Below, one piece after another: positions 35,390-42,537 of a stretch of DNA of 64,000 bases (positions within the stretch are counted from its first letter, which is position 1; each line of letters starts with the position of its first letter). The notes under the pieces are model-generated. The model saw only the letters and a program-made list of their open reading frames with translations. It searched no databases and was not told the origin of the DNA. A program made the translations under genes and the position numbers. Source of the stretch: Martinezella lusitana (GTDB taxonomy: Bacteria; Pseudomonadota; Alphaproteobacteria; Rhizobiales; Rhizobiaceae). Where the stretch lies: contig NZ_JACHBG010000024.1 of the NCBI RefSeq assembly GCF_014207095.1, positions 20,658-84,657 of the forward strand, in the 5' to 3' direction.

Positions 35390-35593
35390 ATGCCAACTGG
35401 CAAGGTTAAGTTCTTCAACGCCGATAAAGGCTTTGGTTTCATCACGCCGGAAAGCGGAGGAGGCGACGTTTTCGTGCATGTCACCGCCCTGCAATATGGC
35501 GATTATCTCAGAGAGGGACAGTCCGTTTCCTACGATCTCGGTCAGGATCGGAAGACCGGCAAGTTAAAGGCGGAAAACGTCAGACCGCTCTGA
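35390..35593 (+). CDS. cspA: CspA-family cold-shock protein
   Basis: The 67-residue protein has both RNA-binding motifs: KGFGFIT (RNP1) and DVFVHVT (RNP2). Cold-shock proteins bind single-stranded nucleic acids and act as RNA chaperones. The start at 35390 gives the normal size and is preceded by GAGGATTG. It is an extra plasmid copy, not obviously linked to its neighbours. Confidence 0.93.
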   Translation: MPTGKVKFFNADKGFGFITPESGGGDVFVHVTALQYGDYLREGQSVSYDLGQDRKTGKLKAENVRPL

Positions 35594-36241
35594 GGCCAAT
35601 TGACCGGAGCGGCGGCAACGGGCTCAAAAGCGCCTCGGGGCCACCTGCTCTTAAATTGCGAGATCTCGGCCTGTGCCAAAGGCGCAGCGCCCAACTTCTT
35701 GGCCCGGTCGAAGGGTGTCACATCCAGAAGCGGAACGTCTATGAGACTAGCATAGCCCTCAAACCCCATCTTGGTGCAATAGCAAGACTCATGATGTTAT
35801 CGGCACGTACGGTCGCATTGATGAATTTCGAACACGAGTTCTTCGGCTGTTGTCCGAGTTGCGGTAAAAAGAGCTGTCGACGCTGGATATCTTTGGGTTC
35901 GCGCGTGCAAATGTAGGGATGTCGACAAAACGGTGGATCGCCGTACAGGCTTAACAACTGACAGCCGACAAGCAGCCGATCGTAACTTGCGATCAATAAA
36001 CCACTCCGCGAACCCCGCGGCCGAAAGCAGCGTCTCCAGCGCCGTTGTTCCGCCGGCGCGGATGTCCGGATGATTTCGTTCAGAAGGCTACACAGCTCTT
36101 TGCATCCGAGGTTACGGCCCTTCGAATATGCTGTTTTCAGCGACCCCACTTTAGATTGATAGCTTATCGGCGATACTCGGGAGACCACAAGCCAGGATCT
36201 CACCTTGCTGCGGTCTCCAAACAGCATCAGCTTTTTGCAGC
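35594..36241. other. Spacer downstream of repC
   Basis: No convincing gene is present; a 168-codon minus-strand frame has cysteine- and arginine-rich composition without family features. The stretch follows repC on its 3' side. In some repABC plasmids this side carries extra partition sites, but no clear palindrome was identified here by eye. Confidence 0.4.
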
Positions 36242-37456
36242 TCATGATGCTCTCCGGCCTGGCGAACCATTCGTTCGCATCAGCGCCATCAACATCGGCC
36301 CAAGTGAAAACTCTCCGCGTTCTGCCTTGCGGGTGAGGTCACGCAAATAACCGCCCGCATTGTTGATGTGCCCTGCCCTTTCGAGGATGCAGGCCATCAC
36401 GGCCGCAGCATTCTCGGCACCGAGTGCCTCACAGGCATTCTGGTAGGCACTCGGACTGACGGCCAGCATCGATCGCACGACCACCGCGGCTGACATGAGA
36501 TCGCGCCAACTCCCGACCGCCCCGCCCGGCCCGTAATTCGAAATCTCAGGGCAGGCCTGCAAGACCATTCCCAGTGGAAAAGCCTTTATCGGCTCTCGCA
36601 TTCGCCCAATGTCTGGGTTCGATTTCGCCCCCTGCTCTGTTTCAGAGCGAGGTTCAAATTCATTGCTGGATTCGGGTTTTGAATTCTGTATGTGACGTCC
36701 AATTTGGACATCATTGGTATCTGTTTTTTGAGAATCTTCCTGAAATTCCAGTTGGTTGATGATCTCTTCACGCAACATTCGCATTTCGTCGAGGACGGAT
36801 TCAATATCTTTGAGGGTTGGGGAGCGGGGGATGCCTGCGAGCAGCTGCACGTAGTAGCCCTCCAGCTTTTCCCAATCGCCAGAAGCGCCCTCTTCTATCG
36901 CAGCCGTCAGCAGCTTACGAACGTCACGACGGCAGATCGTCAGTGCTTCCTTGGCGCTGCGGAAGTGCCGGCGCTCGGCTGCTATCTGCTGTGCGAGCTG
37001 CGCAAGCTCTTCGGCGCGAGCAAGCAGCGGCGCGAGGCTGAAGCCGAACGCATCTTCGATCTGGCCGCCATTGTCCTTTCGGGCGTATCGTTTGCCATTA
37101 GCACTGTCTTTGCGCTGGATCAGTCCAGCATCGACGAGTGCAGCAAGGTGGCGGCGCAATGTCGTGCCAGCAATACCATGCGCTCGAACGGAAAGCTGTT
37201 CATTTGATGGGAACACCACCAGGCCGCGCTCTTCCGAAAGCTCATTGTCGGGATAGAAGGTCAAGAGCGCATCAAGAACGGCAAGGGCGCGGTCCTGAAT
37301 GCCGAGCACTGCCCTCGCCTCCGAGGCATCGCGAAAGATCTTCCATTTGTCGGCCGTCTTACCTGGCCGCATCTCAGCCGTTTTCATTTGCCCTCTTACC
37401 TGGGCAAGCGATATCGGCCGCCGCCCGAAGGGCGTCGTCACACTTCCAATCTGCAT
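36242..37456 (-). CDS. repC: RepC replication initiator
   Basis: The 404-residue protein is the initiator of repABC plasmids. It starts MQIGSVTTPFGRRPISLAQ, the characteristic RepC N-terminus, and has the winged-helix segment IAGTTLRRHLAALVDAGLIQRKDSANGKRY near residue 100. The C-terminal AENAAAVMACILERAGHINNAGGYLRDLTRKAERGEFS is also conserved. The frame extends to 37549 but the family start is 37456, with a GGTGAG ribosome site before it. In studied repABC plasmids the replication origin lies inside repC, in an A/T-rich stretch; here 36615-36740 is the A/T-richest part. Expression is limited by the counter-transcribed RNA upstream. Confidence 0.95.
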   Translation of the reverse strand: MQIGSVTTPFGRRPISLAQVRGQMKTAEMRPGKTADKWKIFRDASEARAVLGIQDRALAVLDALLTFYPDNELSEERGLVVFPSNEQLSVRAHGIAGTTLRRHLAALVDAGLIQRKDSANGKRYARKDNGGQIEDAFGFSLAPLLARAEELAQLAQQIAAERRHFRSAKEALTICRRDVRKLLTAAIEEGASGDWEKLEGYYVQLLAGIPRSPTLKDIESVLDEMRMLREEIINQLEFQEDSQKTDTNDVQIGRHIQNSKPESSNEFEPRSETEQGAKSNPDIGRMREPIKAFPLGMVLQACPEISNYGPGGAVGSWRDLMSAAVVVRSMLAVSPSAYQNACEALGAENAAAVMACILERAGHINNAGGYLRDLTRKAERGEFSLGPMLMALMRTNGSPGRRAS

Positions 37457-37517
37457 TTTTTCTCTCACCTTAATTGAGGCAAAAGAGATCCGCCCGCCAA
37501 ATCGACGGTTACGACTC

Positions 37518-37546
37518 TTGACAGGGATTCGTGGAAATGCGATTCT
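37518..37546 (+). promoter_or_regulatory. Promoter of the repB-repC counter-transcribed RNA
   Basis: TTGACA (37518-37523) is a consensus -35 element; GATTCT (37541-37546), 17 bp downstream, is a plausible -10. It points against repABC and towards the terminator at 37573. Confidence 0.7.
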
Positions 37547-37552
37547 CAATCT

Positions 37553-37611
37553 TGCTTAGGGAATACGAGAAGGGCTTCCACGACTTGGTCGTTTGGGGGC
37601 CTTTTTCTTTT
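37553..37611 (+). ncRNA. Counter-transcribed RNA (incA/repE-type) between repB and repC
   Basis: repABC plasmids carry a small antisense RNA in the repB-repC gap that represses repC and determines incompatibility. Here a 161-bp gap holds a strong plus-strand promoter and a hairpin with a T-run, giving an RNA of about 55-60 nt. Transcript ends are estimated from these elements, not measured. Confidence 0.75.
37573..37611 (+). terminator. Intrinsic terminator of the counter-transcribed RNA
   Basis: GGCTTCC-ACGAC-ttg-GTCGT-(TT)-GGGGGCC forms a stem with one bulge, followed by TTTTTCTTTT. The same stem can form in the repABC transcript, as expected for the antisense target. Confidence 0.7.
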
Positions 37612-37617
37612 GCGGCT

Positions 37618-38592
37618 TCAGTCTCCTTTGCTTCCCTCCTTCAGGAATTGCTCGTAGAGCGCATCCAAATTGCGGGAAAGATATTCTCCGAAACGGCCAG
37701 CATTCTTCGCCTTCATCGAGAGCGAGAAAGCTTTGCCCGTATTCTTGATTTCGGCCTGCACTGCCTTGTCCCGGGGCTGCCACTTCGCCTTTTGAGTCGA
37801 AACCTCCGCCTTCCTCACGGGCCGCGCTGTTCTGTTGAGCGCCTTGTACAGAGATGAAAAGCGTTCATCGGACGGCAATGCGTCGAAGCCGTCCGTGCTC
37901 AAAACTTCTGACACTTTGCCGCTATTGGCGAATTTTCCGACTAGAAGTGAAAGCTCTATCCAGCGCTCTCGGCCCACACCGGGAGCCGACCCGATTTTTT
38001 CTATGACGTTAGCCGAGATGCGCTCTGCCACCGTCATCATCTTCGAGACCGAAGCCGCATTCGCGGACAATGCCAAGGAAATCACCTCTCGGCCGTAACC
38101 AAGATCATCCAGGCGCTTGGCAAATAACGCCCTTTCGATAAAAGAGAGATTCGCGCGCGCGGAATTTTCCTGCCCTTGAGCAATGACATGGGAACGGTCG
38201 TCGATTGCCTTGACAATAGCCCGGACTTTTCTGCCGAGGTCCCTTGCTGCCCTTACCCGTCTGTGGCCGAAGACAACCTGATAAAGACCATCGACCTTTG
38301 TATGGGGCCGCACGAGAATAGGCGTATCCTGCCCACGTACCCTAATTGCCTCTAGCAGATCTTGATACTCGCCGTCGTCGTCTGATATCCGATCCTTTAC
38401 GAAGGAGCCTTCAATTTGTGCCGGATCAAGTTCGATAATTGCCTCGCCTTCGAGATATTTGTCAGCCTGCTTTGCCAGCTCGTCCAGCGAACGCACGAGA
38501 GATTTGCCTGCGCCTCGCATTGGATATGCAGGTGCCGTGCCGCTATCTTCATGCAGGTCAGCAAGTCCCTCGAGCAGATTTTTCCGTGCCAT
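37618..38592 (-). CDS. repB: RepB, ParB-family plasmid partition protein
   Basis: The 324-residue protein binds parS and works with RepA in segregation. It has a ParB nuclease-like domain (DTPILVRPHTKVDGLYQVVFGHRRVRAARDLG, residues about 85-120), the box ENSARANLSFIERALFAKRLDDLGY, and a helix-turn-helix region near residue 180. The N-terminal MARKNLLEGLADLHED is typical for RepA contact. It is the second gene of the repABC operon, 59 bp after repA. Confidence 0.94.
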   Translation of the reverse strand: MARKNLLEGLADLHEDSGTAPAYPMRGAGKSLVRSLDELAKQADKYLEGEAIIELDPAQIEGSFVKDRISDDDGEYQDLLEAIRVRGQDTPILVRPHTKVDGLYQVVFGHRRVRAARDLGRKVRAIVKAIDDRSHVIAQGQENSARANLSFIERALFAKRLDDLGYGREVISLALSANAASVSKMMTVAERISANVIEKIGSAPGVGRERWIELSLLVGKFANSGKVSEVLSTDGFDALPSDERFSSLYKALNRTARPVRKAEVSTQKAKWQPRDKAVQAEIKNTGKAFSLSMKAKNAGRFGEYLSRNLDALYEQFLKEGSKGD

Positions 38593-38647
38593 CTCATTTG
38601 CTCCGAGCAGCCGTTAGCTGCTTGTTTTTCCGCATAAAACGTTCGTT

Positions 38648-38663
38648 TTTGTCAGCTGACAAA
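38648..38663. promoter_or_regulatory. parS-like palindrome at the repA/repB boundary
   Basis: TTTGTCAGCTGACAAA is a perfect 16-bp palindrome that overlaps the repA stop codon. Partition sites of repABC plasmids are perfect or near-perfect 16-bp palindromes and often lie inside or next to the operon; no other copy was found in the areas inspected. Confidence 0.5.
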
Positions 38664-39872
38664 TCGACGTCCCCATGACTCGTGAACGAGGCCGGCAATT
38701 TCAGCATTCACTGCATCCAACGATTCCATCGCACGGTCATACGTGCCTCTATTCATGGATGCCCGATCGACTTCGTACAGAGTTTGCTTGGTAATTCCGG
38801 CATCTGAAACCGCCGTCGACTTCACCATCTGGTTCTTTAGTATGAACTCGTTGAACATCGTGGACATAAAGCCGACCATCTGGGCTTGCGGAACATCGGT
38901 CGGCTCGTAGCGCGTAATCAAGTATCTGTACCAGGAGAGGTTCACTTCCGCACCAGCGGCACGGATCGGCTTTAGGATTCCACCAAGCATCAGAAGGAAC
39001 TGACCCATCGACATCACGTCGAGCATCTGCGGATGGATTGTTATCAGAACACTTGTAGCTGCGGTCAGTGCGGTCAGCGTCAAATATCCGAGCTGCGGTG
39101 GACAGTCGACGACGACGACATCATAACGATCGTCGACCTCAGCCAAAGCCCGCGATATGCGGGTGAAAAACGTTTTGCCTTCATTAGAAGACTTATCAGA
39201 CATCGCAAGCGGCGTGTCATATTCATACTCCTGCAAATCGAGGTTTGCAGGGACAATGTCCAATCCAGGAAAATTAGTGGTCTGGATGATCTCCGAGATC
39301 GGCTTTCTCGCACCATCATAGCGAATGGCATCATAGATGGACGCGATCTGATCGAGCTCCGGTTGGAAGCCGTGCAGAGACGAAAGGGATGCTTGAGGGT
39401 CGAGGTCTACGGCAAGGACGCGATGCCCCGTCAATGCCAGGTACTGCGCTAAATGCGCGGCGGTCGTGGTTTTCCCCGAGCCCCCTTTGAAGTTGACTAC
39501 AGCAAGCACCTGCAGCTTTTCACCGCCGCGCCGGTGGGGAACATACATGCGGTTGTCGGATCGACCGTGCGTATCCAGATATTGACGCAGTTCCAACATC
39601 TGTTCGGCGGTGTAGGAGCGACGACCGGAGGACGATGTTTGAGGGGAGGGGCCCTTTCCGTCCAGATGCAGCTTTTTCAATGTGCTCTGCGATACGCCGA
39701 CATAGGTCGCGACCTCCGCCAGCGAGAAGCTTCGCAATGTCTTTTTCGCGTTGGGCGGGAATCGTTGTACGCTAAGTAGGTGCAGCTTTTTCGAGATCAA
39801 ATCACCCTGTTCTAGGATTTGATCTTCAAAGTGCATCGGCATCTTAAGCGAAGCCATCGAATTAGCGTTCAT
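38652..39872 (-). CDS. repA: RepA, ParA-family partition ATPase
   Basis: The 406-residue protein is the Walker-type ATPase that moves the plasmid and autorepresses repABC. An N-terminal DNA-binding part (FSLAEVATYVGVSQSTLKKLHLDGKGP) precedes the deviant Walker A VNFKGGSGKTTTAAHLAQYL near residue 133 and VDLDPQASLSSLHG. The frame is open to 39917, but MNANSMASLKM at 39872 fits the family length. An inverted repeat lies 18 bp upstream, a likely autorepression site. Confidence 0.94.
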   Translation of the reverse strand: MNANSMASLKMPMHFEDQILEQGDLISKKLHLLSVQRFPPNAKKTLRSFSLAEVATYVGVSQSTLKKLHLDGKGPSPQTSSSGRRSYTAEQMLELRQYLDTHGRSDNRMYVPHRRGGEKLQVLAVVNFKGGSGKTTTAAHLAQYLALTGHRVLAVDLDPQASLSSLHGFQPELDQIASIYDAIRYDGARKPISEIIQTTNFPGLDIVPANLDLQEYEYDTPLAMSDKSSNEGKTFFTRISRALAEVDDRYDVVVVDCPPQLGYLTLTALTAATSVLITIHPQMLDVMSMGQFLLMLGGILKPIRAAGAEVNLSWYRYLITRYEPTDVPQAQMVGFMSTMFNEFILKNQMVKSTAVSDAGITKQTLYEVDRASMNRGTYDRAMESLDAVNAEIAGLVHESWGRRFVS

Positions 39873-39889
39873 TGTCAGAAATCTTTCAG

Positions 39890-39928
39890 ATAACGGTTTT
39901 CGGCCCGATATTGCCACTGAACCGTTAT
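39890..39928. promoter_or_regulatory. Inverted repeat upstream of repA
   Basis: ATAACGGTT (39890-39898) and AACCGTTAT (39920-39928) are exact inverted copies with a 21-bp gap, just before the repA start. It is a candidate operator for RepA/RepB autoregulation. Confidence 0.5.
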
Positions 39929-40171
39929 TATGTCCGATTCTCGCGGGCCGGCAAGGAAAATGCGGCTAATAAACTGTTAATAGCCGGGACGCCCCTTGAC
40001 CTATGGTTAACGCCGCCATCTGTATTTCCCTTGCAAATCCAATCTGTTACCGCTCCGAGTCACAACGTTCGTTGCATATTTGTTCACTGGTGATTCCTAC
40101 AACTAAGGGAATAACACGCGAGATCAGATCAGCGCGTTGTCGCCCAAAACCGCGCGCGACTCACCAAAATA

Positions 40172-40191
40172 CCTTGTAGGATTCTACAACT
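40172..40191 (+). promoter_or_regulatory. lux-box-like element upstream of traI
   Basis: CCTTGTAGGATTCTACAACT contains inverted arms TTGTAG and CTACAA and closely resembles the Vibrio fischeri lux box (ACCTGTAGGATCGTACAGGT). It is centred about 70 bp upstream of the traI start, a suitable place for TraR activation. A partial copy in reverse orientation (GATTCCTACAA, 40092-40102) lies 80 bp further from traI. Confidence 0.65.
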
Positions 40192-40250
40192 GCCCAGCCA
40201 TTCTAATCCGTGCTGATCTTTGTCGATAAATTTAAGCGACGGAGATCAGT

Positions 40251-40889
40251 ATGAAGGTTGTTGCGATATCGACCAGACATGGGCTTCCTGCACAGCACCT
40301 TCTCGAAGCACATCATCGACTTCGAGCTCAAGTGTTTTCAAATCGGTTGGGTTGGGAGGTCGGTGTTCTTGACGGCCGGGAAGCGGACGTCTTCGACGCT
40401 CTCCAGCCGACTTACATACTCGCCGTATCGGACAGCGCTCGTGTGGCAGGATGCGCTAGACTCCTGCCGGCCATGGGTCCGACGATGGTGACCCATGTCT
40501 TTTCGTCACTGCTAACGCATGGACACCTAAACGCCCATCCAAGTATGATCGAAAGCTCCCGTTTTTGCGTGGACACAACCTTGGTCGATCTTCGCGGAGG
40601 AGGCCTCGTCCACGAGGCCACTTTGACCATGTTCGCAGGCATCATCGAATGGTGCATCGCAAATGGGTACACGGAGCTCGTCACGGTGACCGATCTTCGA
40701 TTCGAGCGGATCCTTGCACGCGTTGGGTGGCACCTATCGCGATTGGGCGAACCAAAGAACATTGGCAAGACAATTGCCGTCGCGGGCACCTTACCGGTGA
40801 ACGCCGAGACATTCCTGAGGCTTCGTCCATCCAGTTACCGTTCTGAATTCATCTCCCCAGATGGGCAGCGGAAAAGGAGAAATCCATGA
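40251..40889 (+). CDS. traI: TraI, LuxI-family acyl-homoserine-lactone synthase
   Basis: The 212-residue enzyme makes the acyl-homoserine-lactone signal from S-adenosylmethionine and acyl-ACP. LuxI landmarks are visible: LRAQVFSNRLGW (residues 23-34), the acidic DVFD region, RVAGCARLLP near residue 65, and ESSRFCVD near 103. It is the first gene of the traI-trb operon, divergent from repABC as on Agrobacterium Ti plasmids. GGAGAT precedes the ATG. The stop overlaps the trbB start (ATGA). The lux-box-like site upstream predicts positive feedback through TraR. Confidence 0.95.
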   Translation: MKVVAISTRHGLPAQHLLEAHHRLRAQVFSNRLGWEVGVLDGREADVFDALQPTYILAVSDSARVAGCARLLPAMGPTMVTHVFSSLLTHGHLNAHPSMIESSRFCVDTTLVDLRGGGLVHEATLTMFAGIIEWCIANGYTELVTVTDLRFERILARVGWHLSRLGEPKNIGKTIAVAGTLPVNAETFLRLRPSSYRSEFISPDGQRKRRNP

Positions 40890-41863
40890 ACCAGCTCCGC
40901 TCTCACCACCGGCTTGTCTGCAAACTTCAAGACGCGCTCGGCCATAAGCTGTGCGCCGCATTGGAAGACGTGGATGTGATCGAAATAATGCTCAATCCGG
41001 ACGGAAAGCTCTTTATTGAGCGCCTCGCTCACGGCGTTGCGGCGGCCGGCGAAATGTCCCCCGTCGCCGCGGAAACGGTGATCGGAATTGTGGCGCATTT
41101 CCTTCAGTCCCAGGTAGACACGAAGCAACCGATCATCTCCGGCGAGCTCCCGATAGGTGGGCACCGCTTCGAAGGCCTTTTACCACCAGCGGTCGCCAAG
41201 CCAGCCTTTACGATCCGCCGCCGTGCCCCACGCCTAATTCCGCTGGAAGAATATGTGCGGTCAGGCGCGCTGACGGGATGCCACGCCTTAATGATCCGAA
41301 AGGCGATTTCCAAAAGGCGAAACATCATCGTATCCGGGGGCGCCGGTTCTGGCAAAACGACGCTTGCGAACGCGTTGATCGATGAGATCGTCAAATTCGC
41401 CCCCGAAGACCGTTTGGTGATCCTCGAAGATACCGCCGAAATTCATTGTTCGGCCGAGAACGCCGTTCTTCTGCATACCAGCGATACCGTTGATATGTCA
41501 CGATTGCTGAAGAGCACGATGCGACTGCGCCCCGACAGGATTGTCGTCGGCGAAGTCCGCGACGGTGCCGCGTTGACTCTGCTGAAGGCGTGGAACACCG
41601 GTCATCCCGGAGGCGTTGCGACAATTCACTCGAACACCGCCATGTCGGCCCTCCGCCGCTTTGAACAATTGACCGCAGAAGCAAGCCAGCAGCCGATGCA
41701 CGAGGTTATCGGTGAGGCAGTCGACCTCATCATCTCCATTGAACGGACACCGCGCGGGCGACGGGTTCGAGACGTCATCCACATCGAACGGTTCGCGGAG
41801 GGCCAATACCAGATCGGTTCAGACCAACTCGATGAGGAAGAGGAGGCCCGTCATGTCGCGTAA
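40886..41863 (+). CDS. trbB: TrbB, mating-channel secretion ATPase
   Basis: This 325-residue VirB11-family ATPase of the trb type IV secretion system has Walker A VSGGAGSGKTTLANAL near residue 150, an Asp box LVILEDTAEIHC, and GHPGGVATIHSNTA (His box) near 240. It powers assembly of the mating channel at the inner membrane. It overlaps traI by 4 bp and trbC by 11 bp. Confidence 0.96.
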   Translation: MNQLRSHHRLVCKLQDALGHKLCAALEDVDVIEIMLNPDGKLFIERLAHGVAAAGEMSPVAAETVIGIVAHFLQSQVDTKQPIISGELPIGGHRFEGLLPPAVAKPAFTIRRRAPRLIPLEEYVRSGALTGCHALMIRKAISKRRNIIVSGGAGSGKTTLANALIDEIVKFAPEDRLVILEDTAEIHCSAENAVLLHTSDTVDMSRLLKSTMRLRPDRIVVGEVRDGAALTLLKAWNTGHPGGVATIHSNTAMSALRRFEQLTAEASQQPMHEVIGEAVDLIISIERTPRGRRVRDVIHIERFAEGQYQIGSDQLDEEEEARHVA

Positions 41864-42236
41864 GCCTTCGCTCGCCAAGGTCACATTCTCTGTCCTAACG
41901 ACAGTTCTCGCTTCGCTTGATCCGGCACTCGCCAGTTCGGGCGGTGGCGGACTGCCCTGGGAAGGACCACTGCAGCAGATTCAAGAGTCGATCACCGGAC
42001 CTGTCGCAGGATACATCGCACTTGCGGCTGTCGCCATAGCCGGCGGCATGCTCATATTTGGTGGGGAGTTGAACGACTTCGCGCGGCGACTTGTATACGT
42101 GGTTCTCGTCGCCGGCATTCTGCTCGGTGCCACGACCATTGTGGGCCTGTTCGGCGCGACTGGAGCTTCAATTGGCCTGACGAGGGAGCTGGTCGCCTCG
42201 GACGGCTTCCAAGGCGCAGGAGTGACAAATGGCTGA
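41853..42236 (+). CDS. trbC: TrbC, conjugal pilin-like protein
   Basis: The 127-residue protein has a signal peptide (VTFSVLTTVLASLDPALAS) and two hydrophobic helices (VAGYIALAAVAIAGGMLIF and LVYVVLVAGILLGATTIVGLFGA) typical of VirB2/TrbC pilins. The ATG at 41853 is chosen because the signal sequence starts there. In related systems the pilin is cyclised by TraF, which is also encoded here. Confidence 0.92.
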   Translation: MSRKPSLAKVTFSVLTTVLASLDPALASSGGGGLPWEGPLQQIQESITGPVAGYIALAAVAIAGGMLIFGGELNDFARRLVYVVLVAGILLGATTIVGLFGATGASIGLTRELVASDGFQGAGVTNG

Positions 42237-42528
42237 GTCCGCGTCCGGTCTGCAGCGGAACCGCATCCACCGCGCGCTGTCGCGCCCGAACCTTCTGGTG
42301 GGCGCGGACCGGGAACTGGTGCTGATCACCGGCTTGGCCGCAGTCATCCTCATCTTCGTCGTTCTTACGATCTATTCGGCGCTCTTCGGCGTTGGCGTCT
42401 GGATTGTCATCGTCGGGCTCTTGAGAATGATGGCAAAGGCCGATCCGCTCATGCGACAGGTCTATGTCCGCCATATCTCGTACAAGCATTACTACAAGGC
42501 GACCTCCTCGCCGTGGCGCCGGTATTGA
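42229..42528 (+). CDS. trbD: TrbD, VirB3-like inner-membrane protein
   Basis: This 99-residue VirB3/TrbD protein has the N-terminal RNRIHRALSRPNLLVGADRELVL and one or two hydrophobic segments (AAVILIFVVLTIYSALFGVGVWIVIVGLL). It helps couple the pilin to the TrbE ATPase. It overlaps trbC by 8 bp. Confidence 0.93.
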   Translation: MAESASGLQRNRIHRALSRPNLLVGADRELVLITGLAAVILIFVVLTIYSALFGVGVWIVIVGLLRMMAKADPLMRQVYVRHISYKHYYKATSSPWRRY

Positions 42529-42537
42529 GAGGAACGC

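Noticed and set aside
35739..36245. 168-codon minus-strand frame between cspA and repC
   Set aside because: Composition is unlike protein-coding sequence (Cys, Arg and Ser rich), no recognisable domain, no ribosome site, and it lies antisense to other weak frames.
40116..40137. ACGCG...CGCGT imperfect palindrome between repA and traI
   Set aside because: Only the outer 5 bp pair; the lux-box-like element nearer traI is a much better candidate.
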